This document shows positions 1-3,920 of a DNA stretch of 6,491 nt, in pieces. Below the pieces are notes generated by a model. It searched no databases, was not told where the DNA came from, and saw only the letters and a list, made by a program, of their open reading frames with translations. Source of the stretch: Alphaproteobacteria bacterium (lineage in GTDB: Bacteria > Pseudomonadota > Alphaproteobacteria > Paracaedibacterales > CAITNM01); NCBI GenBank assembly GCA_947499175.1, contig CANMNU010000070.1, positions 1 through 6,491 of the forward strand, given 5' to 3'. Each line of letters opens with the position of its first letter. Within the stretch, counting starts at the first letter, position 1. The position numbers and the translations under genes were made by a program.

Positions 1-136
1 ACTTTATTTGCCTCCATATTCACCGGATCTCAACCTCATTGAGAAAAAATGGGCGCAAGCAAAAGCCATTAGACGGCGTGTCGGTGGTACCATAGATGAT
101 TTGTTTAATGGGTACTCTCTATAATCAAATTAAATC
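1..136 (+). mobile_element. Right end of an IS630-family insertion sequence
   Basis: The window opens inside an IS. The transposase tail (bases 2-124) is of the IS630/Tc1-mariner DDE type, and only about a dozen bases separate its stop codon from the coding sequence of the interrupted primase. IS630-family elements insert at TA and duplicate it. A TA sits at 137-138 within CTAG, and another at 140-141, so the IS edge is at 136 or a few bases beyond. Reading inward, the end begins GATTTAATTTGATTATAG, a plausible terminal inverted repeat. The other end lies outside the window, so the repeat and target duplication cannot be confirmed here. Confidence 0.75.
2..124 (+). CDS. IS630-family transposase, C-terminal fragment (partial at window edge)
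   Basis: These are the last 40 residues of a DDE transposase, open to the window's left edge and ending in TAA at 122-124. The segment PPYSPDLNLIEKKW is the hallmark end of the IS630 catalytic domain (DDE_3 type). The glutamate of NLIE is the third acidic residue of the DDE triad, which binds the catalytic metal for strand cleavage and transfer. It is followed by the usual basic tail (QAKAIRRR) and a short DDLF-type terminus. The fragment is intact as far as it is visible. Its reading direction converges on the truncated primase gene, with 11 bases between the two stop codons. The family assignment is firm; whether the whole transposase is functional cannot be seen. Confidence 0.9.
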   Translation, partial: LYLPPYSPDLNLIEKKWAQAKAIRRRVGGTIDDLFNGYSL

Positions 137-1701
137 TAGTAAGCTATAAGATAGGGGTTTTCCACCGCTGCGATTTTTTCACCTTTAATTTTATCGGTAG
201 TTTGGTAAGCGCAGTTATAAAGGGTTAAAATTTTTTGCTCTAGCCGTGTTTCATAGGTCCCAGCATTCTTGTTTTGGAAATTTTTAAAAACATGCGCCAT
301 TTCATCTTGCACCCAATAGGCTATGCCTTCTTTTTCACAAAGCTGCTTCATCAGGCCTTGAGCAGAACCAAATGCTGAAATAACCAAGTCCCTGATGCCT
401 AATGCATCAAGTGTTTGGTGAATACAGTTCAGCCCATTATTTTTACCAGAGCGACTCGGGCCAATCGTCAAAATGTATAAATTAGTCCGAAGATTAGTGG
501 CGCTGACCACTGCGTTCCTTTTTAAAAAAGCTAGCAGAGACAATGATGTGCTTAGTGAAAAAATTGGTATTGGTACCGGTGCAGCGGATTGTATCCAATC
601 ATATGTGCTTTTAAGAATTGAATTAGGAAAATCAAAGATATCTCTTACAGCATATGGCAGTAACTCATCTATGCATTTTTCGACAGGGTCAATGAATTCG
701 TCAGCTTCTTCAAACTCTTTTGTAGCTATTTTGTTGTCTGTCTTTAAAGGTCGCTCAGTAACTTCACTTGATCTAGCCGGTGTACCGTTGGTAATTACAA
801 AAGATATTGGATTTGATGTCGGTGTACGAATCCAGCCAGCATCCCTGGCGTGCTTGAACACGGTCCCAATTGTAATTCCACCACCTAGCTTAAAAGTGCC
901 CCAATGGTATTGCAAGTCACCTAAGCCCTTATATTTTTTGCGGCTTTTTGATGACCACGAGTTCCATATCTGAAATCCGGCGTTACCAAACTCCTCATGT
1001 AACCCCATTCCTATTTCTAGCCACTTGTGATAATCACAATTTGCATCTATGCAGTTTAAAGCCTCACGGATCTCCGCTGGCGCGGTCTCATAGTATTGTG
1101 ATGGTACAATGGGAGGCGTTGGTTTTAGTGTAGGTGGCAGCGTATGAGGGTCTAAAAATTTACCACCTATCTCATAACCAACCTCATATGCCCCACCTTC
1201 AGCTTTGCAGGGCATAATCCACATTCTGGCCACATCTTTGCTCGCAGCTTCGTCTAAGCCTACTGGATTACCAAGTAATTTTAAGACTCGAGCATGAGCC
1301 TCACGCCAAAAGTTAGCTGCAATAGCTTTTTCAAACGGTAGAATTAATCGCCACCGGTGGCGTACCTCAGTATGTGACCAGGTGGTGTAATACAAATAAA
1401 TTAGATCGAGCTGTTTCAGCTGTTCTATAAACTCCGGTAATTTAAGCTGCCCATCCTTGGTGTTATCAAAGTCCAGCACTACACCAGACAAAGCCTCAAC
1501 ATTCTCTTTACCACGCGTAGTACCTGGTTTATAGGCCACCATACTAAATAACTCATTACGCTGTTCTTTTTTAACCGTAGGTGGTTCCTTTGAAGTGAAG
1601 AACTCAACCAGCTCTTCTAGGCTTTTTAATTCAGAAAACGCTGGTTGAGTGCTGGTAATGCCATCAAAGCGGCAAATACTAATGGGGTTCATTGCGTCCA
1701 T
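136..1701 (-). CDS. Primase-polymerase / PriCT-2 / DUF3987-like ATPase, truncated at its C-terminus by IS630
   Basis: This is probably the replication-initiation protein of an integrated element (primase fused to a helicase-like ATPase). Residues ~60-180 look like an archaeo-eukaryotic primase (AEP/PrimPol) fold: DFD at 77-79 fits the metal-binding DhD motif, SH at 109-110 the sxH motif, and D156 with R159 (DVAR) the third motif. Residues ~207-290 match PriCT-2 (IREAL, WLEIGMGL, WSSKS, TIGTVFKHA...GW). From ~345 an ATPase domain begins, with a Walker A-like GPSRSGKNN (414-422), a Walker B-like AYWVQDE (461-467) and QNKNAGT (476-482). The product stops at NPYLIAY; relatives as I recall them continue for some 200 or more residues. 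The TAG stop appears to be formed at the IS junction. The start ATG at 1701 directly follows the upstream stop (TAGATG), suggesting coupled translation; an ATG at codon 4 is an alternative. The gene is visibly less AT-rich than the two small genes before it. Without its C-terminus the ATPase is probably inactive. Confidence 0.85.
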   Translation of the reverse strand: MDAMNPISICRFDGITSTQPAFSELKSLEELVEFFTSKEPPTVKKEQRNELFSMVAYKPGTTRGKENVEALSGVVLDFDNTKDGQLKLPEFIEQLKQLDLIYLYYTTWSHTEVRHRWRLILPFEKAIAANFWREAHARVLKLLGNPVGLDEAASKDVARMWIMPCKAEGGAYEVGYEIGGKFLDPHTLPPTLKPTPPIVPSQYYETAPAEIREALNCIDANCDYHKWLEIGMGLHEEFGNAGFQIWNSWSSKSRKKYKGLGDLQYHWGTFKLGGGITIGTVFKHARDAGWIRTPTSNPISFVITNGTPARSSEVTERPLKTDNKIATKEFEEADEFIDPVEKCIDELLPYAVRDIFDFPNSILKSTYDWIQSAAPVPIPIFSLSTSLSLLAFLKRNAVVSATNLRTNLYILTIGPSRSGKNNGLNCIHQTLDALGIRDLVISAFGSAQGLMKQLCEKEGIAYWVQDEMAHVFKNFQNKNAGTYETRLEQKILTLYNCAYQTTDKIKGEKIAAVENPYLIAY

Positions 1702-2034
1702 CTAAGATTCTTGCGTTGCAAAACGAGTTAGTGGGGCAATATTCTCAATAAACTCATCCCTCTGTAAAAGCTTAGGTAGCGAATAATAGACGTGTTGATG
1801 AATTTCTATTTTTGCATCATGCAATTCTGTGAAATTTTTAAATTCAACTTTATATTTTTCATCAATATTTAAAACACTTAACAACTCATCAAAAGTGTAT
1901 ATGTGCTCGTCATTAATCACCATTCGAGTACCTAAAATGTCATTTTTTTTGAGAACATAATGAAAAACAAAATCCCGAAGGTTAGCCTGATCTCTAAATT
2001 TTTTGATGATACCTTCAACGCAAATGTCTAACAT
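1702..2034 (-). CDS. Unrecognised 110-residue protein of the HTH-primase operon
   Basis: I do not recognise this protein. It is soluble, with no signal peptide or membrane span. It has a charged helical N-terminus (IIKKFRDQANLRDF), a likely beta-rich middle (TRMVINDEHIYTFDELL) and a second mixed half (YKVEFKNFTELHDAKIEIHQHVYY). The ATG at 2034 overlaps the end of the preceding gene by 7 bases and has a good Shine-Dalgarno sequence (AAGGTGG, 6 bases upstream) inside that gene. Its stop codon is immediately followed by the primase ATG. The tight packing between a HTH gene and a primase suggests an accessory role in element replication or its control, which is inference only. The base composition is very AT-rich (12 G+C in bases 1801-1860). 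Confidence 0.75.
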   Translation of the reverse strand: MLDICVEGIIKKFRDQANLRDFVFHYVLKKNDILGTRMVINDEHIYTFDELLSVLNIDEKYKVEFKNFTELHDAKIEIHQHVYYSLPKLLQRDEFIENIAPLTRFATQES

Positions 2035-2375
2035 TGCTCACCACCTTCCTCACACCAATGGTGCGTAAGACAAATCATGTTTGCCATCGCACTTAATTTT
2101 CTAACAACGTTAAAAAGACCAAAATAAATGGCGTGACCGATAATTTGTCCGTCACAGTAAGTGATGAGAAATTCTTTAAACTTTTCCTTTTTTTCGGTGC
2201 GAACCTTGAGAATAAAGTCCAATTCACCAATTGAAAAAAGAAACTCATTGTTAATTGATGAAGGGTTTACATTCAAATCTAAACTTGCAATAAATTTAAG
2301 AATAGCTTTTTCCATTTTTATTTGATTGTTAAGACTATCAGTCAAATCTTTAATTTGTCTGTCTAGATAATTCAT
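2028..2375 (-). CDS. Unrecognised 115-residue protein of the HTH-primase operon
   Basis: I do not recognise this protein. The first ~30 residues (MNYLDRQIKDLTDSLNNQ onward) look like an amphipathic or coiled-coil helix. A mixed alpha/beta middle contains FLFSIGELDFILKVR, and a mildly hydrophobic stretch (IIGHAIYFGLFNVV) is too polar to be a confident membrane span. The tail is rich in Cys and His (C102, H105, H106, C108, C115), which could bind metal. However, the EEGG codons near the end also form the ribosome-binding site of the next gene, so part of the tail may be constrained for that reason. The ATG overlaps the HTH gene's stop in an ATGA arrangement (4 bp), which indicates translational coupling; only a weak AGG lies upstream. 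Confidence 0.75.
   Translation of the reverse strand: MNYLDRQIKDLTDSLNNQIKMEKAILKFIASLDLNVNPSSINNEFLFSIGELDFILKVRTEKKEKFKEFLITYCDGQIIGHAIYFGLFNVVRKLSAMANMICLTHHWCEEGGEQC
2041..2047 (-). promoter_or_regulatory. Shine-Dalgarno of the 110-residue gene, embedded in the preceding coding sequence
   Basis: AAGGTGG reads on the minus strand 6 bases before ATG 2034. It differs from AAGGAGG at one base. It lies within the Glu-Gly-Gly codons at the end of the 115-residue gene, so one stretch of DNA serves as both code and ribosome-binding site. Confidence 0.65.
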
Positions 2376-2623
2376 TGATTACCTACTTTCTCAGAAGTAG
2401 AGCTTTGTAAGAGAGAGCTTACGTATCTTTGAATCTCAAGAACTGGATAGAGAATGCTTCTATAGCCAATTTTAACGTATTTAGGCCCTCTTCCAGTCAT
2501 TCTTAACTTATTAAGGTAACTTGTGGAAACACACAAAAGATCTGAAAGCTGCTTGGACGTATAATATTGCAGGCGAATGCACTCATTAGATTCTTTGGAA
2601 GATATATCGGTTACCTTTAGCAT
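2372..2623 (-). CDS. AlpA/excisionase-type helix-turn-helix DNA-binding protein
   Basis: This small (83-residue) protein is mostly one winged-HTH domain of the MerR/AlpA/Xis type (HTH_17-like). YYTSKQLSDLLCVSTSYLNKLR fits the helix-turn-helix, followed by the characteristic GRGPKYVKIGYRSILYPVLEIQRYVSS wing and second helix. In phage satellites and islands such proteins activate integrase or excision genes, bend attachment-site DNA for excision, or regulate the early operon. Here it is the first gene of the operon leading to the primase, so it probably binds the control region just upstream. I chose ATG 2623 because a clear AGGAG lies 9 bases before it. An in-frame GTG at 2627-2629 is only 3 bases from that site, too close for normal initiation. 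The next gene overlaps by 4 bp. Confidence 0.85.
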   Translation of the reverse strand: MLKVTDISSKESNECIRLQYYTSKQLSDLLCVSTSYLNKLRMTGRGPKYVKIGYRSILYPVLEIQRYVSSLLQSSTSEKVGNQ

Positions 2624-2632
2624 CTGCACTTA

Positions 2633-2638
2633 CTCCTT
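2633..2638 (-). promoter_or_regulatory. Shine-Dalgarno that decides the HTH gene start
   Basis: The minus strand reads AAGGAG here. Nine bases separate it from ATG 2623 but only three from the in-frame GTG at 2629, so the ATG is the likelier start. Confidence 0.7.
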
Positions 2639-2691
2639 TCACGCTTATCTACGTCAAAGGAAAACAGAAAAGAAAAATAAAAGGAAGGCGA

Positions 2692-2736
2692 CTCAAGCTG
2701 ACAACGCATTTGCTCAAAACTTTGACTCAGCTTGAG
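2692..2736. repeat. Perfect 10-bp inverted repeat (operator or leader hairpin)
   Basis: CTCAAGCTGA at 2692-2701 is the exact reverse complement of TCAGCTTGAG at 2727-2736. Between them is a smaller dyad, TCAAA-AC-TTTGA (2714-2725). The arms lie just upstream of the rightward -35 box and within the predicted leader of the leftward operon. As DNA they could be two operator half-sites about 35 bp apart. As RNA they could form a 10-bp stem. On the leftward transcript the stem is followed, after about ten bases, by a U-rich stretch, so an attenuator is possible though the spacing is poor for a standard terminator. Confidence 0.65.
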
Positions 2737-2741
2737 AAGAA

Positions 2742-2770
2742 TTGACTTTTAATGATGTCATATATATAAT
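2742..2770 (+). promoter_or_regulatory. Near-consensus sigma-70 promoter pointing right
   Basis: TTGACT (2742-2747) and TATAAT (2765-2770) are separated by 17 bases: a perfect -10, a 5/6 -35 and ideal spacing. Transcription should start near 2777. No convincing gene follows on the plus strand; the transcript would run antisense into the end of the 203-residue gene. The -10 overlaps the leftward -10, so the two promoters cannot be occupied at once. Confidence 0.65.
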
Positions 2771-2777
2771 TTTAGCA
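2769..2777 (-). promoter_or_regulatory. Extended -10 promoter for the HTH-primase operon
   Basis: On the minus strand TGCTAAAAT forms an extended -10 (TG-N-TAAAAT, 5/6 match to TATAAT). No good -35 is visible at 16-18 bases, which extended -10 promoters tolerate. Transcription would begin near 2762 and give a leader of about 140 bases before ATG 2623, containing the 2692-2736 inverted repeat. It is the best leftward candidate upstream of the HTH gene, but an AT-rich region also produces chance matches. Confidence 0.4.
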
Positions 2778-2829
2778 AAAATTGTTGTGTGTATTGTGCA
2801 GAATTACGATAAAAGCCAATCTCGAGGCT

Positions 2830-2865
2830 GACAAGTTTCAGAAAATATTAAAAGTTAAGCTTGTC
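2830..2865. repeat. 9-bp stem-loop between the rightward promoter and the 203-residue gene's end
   Basis: GACAAGTTT (2830-2838) can pair with AAGCTTGTC (2857-2865) as a 9-bp stem with one G-U pair and an 18-base loop. It lies 18 bases past the stop codon of the 203-residue gene. Neither strand has a solid T-run after the stem (the plus strand reads TTTGATATTT), so it is at best a weak terminator. It could end a short rightward RNA starting near 2777. Confidence 0.3.
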
Positions 2866-2883
2866 TTTGATATTTGCAAAATT

Positions 2884-3495
2884 TTAAGAATCAACATCTT
2901 TAAAAAATCTCCAAGCAAAATTTTGCTCATGCTCGGTCATATGAGGGTAAAGTTTACATAAAATGTCCTTTGATAATTTTTTAACGGTTGTTATTTCATA
3001 GTTTTCTTTTTCGATTTGTTTACCAATAGTCTCCAATTGTTTTGCAAGTGTACTTTTTACCCTCTTGTGATTAATTATAGAGTTGGAATCTGTTTGATAA
3101 AGATAATCAACAACCATGGAGTTAAAGTAAAGCTCGCTAGCAGGACTGCTAATATTACTCTTCTTTTTTCCTCTGTTTTCATAAAAATGCTGTTTTTGGG
3201 AAAGAAAAGAAGAAAGAGGTAATGTTGTAAAGATGGGATCCGGGTGGTTGTGAAAGGCTTCAAAATACTGGACACTGCCCTTAAATACAATATGGTCCAA
3301 TAAAGCCATCGCACTCAAAAGGTCAATATGGAGCGGCTGTGATTGGACTAAATCCATATCACACCTAAAAAGACTATTGGCATATTCTTCATAATAAGCA
3401 TAAATCCTATCTCCCTTTTCTTTCTCATAGAGAAAATACAAGATAGCAGTTAGCAAGTCTACAAAACTTATCTTATCCTTAATGTTAAAATTCAC
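2884..3495 (-). CDS. Unrecognised 203-residue protein near tRNA-Asp
   Basis: I do not recognise this protein. It is apparently soluble and largely helical, rich in aromatic residues at the N-terminus (ILYFLYEKEKGDRIYAYYEEYANSLF). A middle region carries FEAFHNHPDPIFTTLPLSSF and a basic GKKKSN linker (~109-114). A Lys/Glu-rich helix follows (LAKQLETIGKQIEKENYEITTVKKL), and the tail is LYPHMTEHEQNFAWRFFKDV. There is no signal peptide and no metal cluster. The start is GTG at 3495: an in-frame TAA lies one codon before it, so it cannot extend upstream. No Shine-Dalgarno is visible, so initiation may depend on the overlapping small ORF or on a near-leaderless transcript from the promoter at 3507-3535. 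It sits between the control region and the tRNA, where an integrase would often be, but shows no tyrosine-recombinase motif that I can see. Confidence 0.65.
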   Translation of the reverse strand: MNFNIKDKISFVDLLTAILYFLYEKEKGDRIYAYYEEYANSLFRCDMDLVQSQPLHIDLLSAMALLDHIVFKGSVQYFEAFHNHPDPIFTTLPLSSFLSQKQHFYENRGKKKSNISSPASELYFNSMVVDYLYQTDSNSIINHKRVKSTLAKQLETIGKQIEKENYEITTVKKLSKDILCKLYPHMTEHEQNFAWRFFKDVDS

Positions 3496-3622
3496 AAATT
3501 AGGCCATTTATACAAATAGCCACCACAACTGTAACAAGCGAGCTGCATATAAGTACGTTTGTAGGAAAGGTAACAGCTGTCTTTAATAAAAGGTAGCATG
3601 ACAGCCTTTTATAACACTTCAT
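3485..3622 (-). CDS. Candidate 45-residue single-span membrane protein (possible toxin-like small ORF)
   Basis: This short open frame begins ATG at 3622 and ends TAA at 3485-3487, overlapping the GTG start of the 203-residue gene by 11 bases. The product has a basic N-terminus (MKCYKRL), one hydrophobic span of about 20 residues (VLICSSLVTVVVAICINGLI) and a very short tail ending CEF. Five cysteines are present. Basic N-terminus, one span and a closing CE loosely recall Hok-type type I toxins, but the resemblance is weak and Hok's C-terminal domain is absent. A promoter (TTGACC-N17-TACATT) places the predicted transcription start on or next to the A of this ATG, so the message may be leaderless. 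The same frame is open back to an ATG at 3679 without a Shine-Dalgarno. It may be a chance ORF. Confidence 0.3.
   Translation of the reverse strand: MKCYKRLSCYLLLKTAVTFPTNVLICSSLVTVVVAICINGLICEF
3507..3535 (-). promoter_or_regulatory. Possible promoter just before the 203-residue gene
   Basis: On the minus strand GTTACA (3530-3535) and TATAAA (3507-3512) are 17 bases apart, with 4/6 and 5/6 matches. The predicted start is only about five bases before GTG 3495, giving an almost leaderless message, which would fit the lack of a Shine-Dalgarno. The match is moderate and lies inside the candidate small ORF. Confidence 0.3.
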
Positions 3623-3628
3623 GCCTAG

Positions 3629-3657
3629 AATGTAGATTTTTCTGCTGGATCGGTCAA
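3629..3657 (-). promoter_or_regulatory. Promoter for the small membrane ORF and 203-residue gene
   Basis: On the minus strand TTGACC (3652-3657) and TACATT (3629-3634) are exactly 17 bases apart, with 5/6 and 4/6 matches. The expected transcription start, seven bases past the -10, falls at about 3622, the first base of the ATG of the 45-residue ORF. Confidence 0.45.
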
Positions 3658-3724
3658 GAGAGACTCTATTCCTTTTCATTCACATAGATTTTTTGTTTCT
3701 AACTTTAGTCAAACGTTATCTAGT

Positions 3725-3731
3725 AAAAAAA
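3725..3731 (-). terminator. T-run after tRNA-Asp, possible transcript end
   Basis: Seven consecutive T on the minus strand begin 8 bases after the encoded CCA. There is no separate hairpin before them, so this is either a weak terminator helped by the folded tRNA or simply an AT-rich stretch. Confidence 0.25.
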
Positions 3732-3738
3732 GTAGAAG

Positions 3739-3815
<77 letters not shown>

Positions 3816-3848
3816 TTTGAGGGATTATCACCTTACGGCAATGCTAAC

Positions 3849-3877
3849 AACATAATAAAATGGTCGATTTCTGTCAA
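3849..3877 (-). promoter_or_regulatory. Sigma-70-type promoter of tRNA-Asp
   Basis: On the minus strand a perfect -35 TTGACA (3872-3877) and a -10 TATGTT (3849-3854, 4/6) are separated by 17 bases. Transcription would start around 3842, about 27 bases before the mature tRNA 5' end. The tRNA is therefore likely to be expressed independently of valS. Confidence 0.75.
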
Positions 3878-3920
3878 GCATATAGCTAGCTTTTTTATAA
3901 AGTTTTTTGAAACTTTTCAA

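Noticed and set aside
473..1133. Two plus-strand open frames opposite the primase gene
   Set aside because: They lie wholly inside a gene with clear primase and ATPase motifs on the other strand, and their products have no recognisable features.
3016..3314. Open frames in other registers across the 203-residue gene (one plus, one minus)
   Set aside because: Both lie within the longer frame, have no ribosome-binding site, and read as low-complexity hydrophobic or basic peptides.
3566..3597. Short direct repeats AAAGGTAAC / AAAGGTAGC and the palindrome ACAGCTGT (3573-3580) as iterons or an attachment core
   Set aside because: There are only two imperfect 9-base copies, and they lie within the candidate small ORF. 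This is within chance for this composition.
3623..3679. Upstream extension of the small membrane ORF to ATG 3679 (64 residues)
   Set aside because: There is no Shine-Dalgarno before this ATG, and the best promoter lies inside the extension, so ATG 3622 is preferred.
3899..3916. 7-bp A/T hairpin just after the valS stop as a terminator
   Set aside because: AAAGTTT-CAAA-AAACTTT on the minus strand is very weak and is followed by A-rich sequence, not a T-run.
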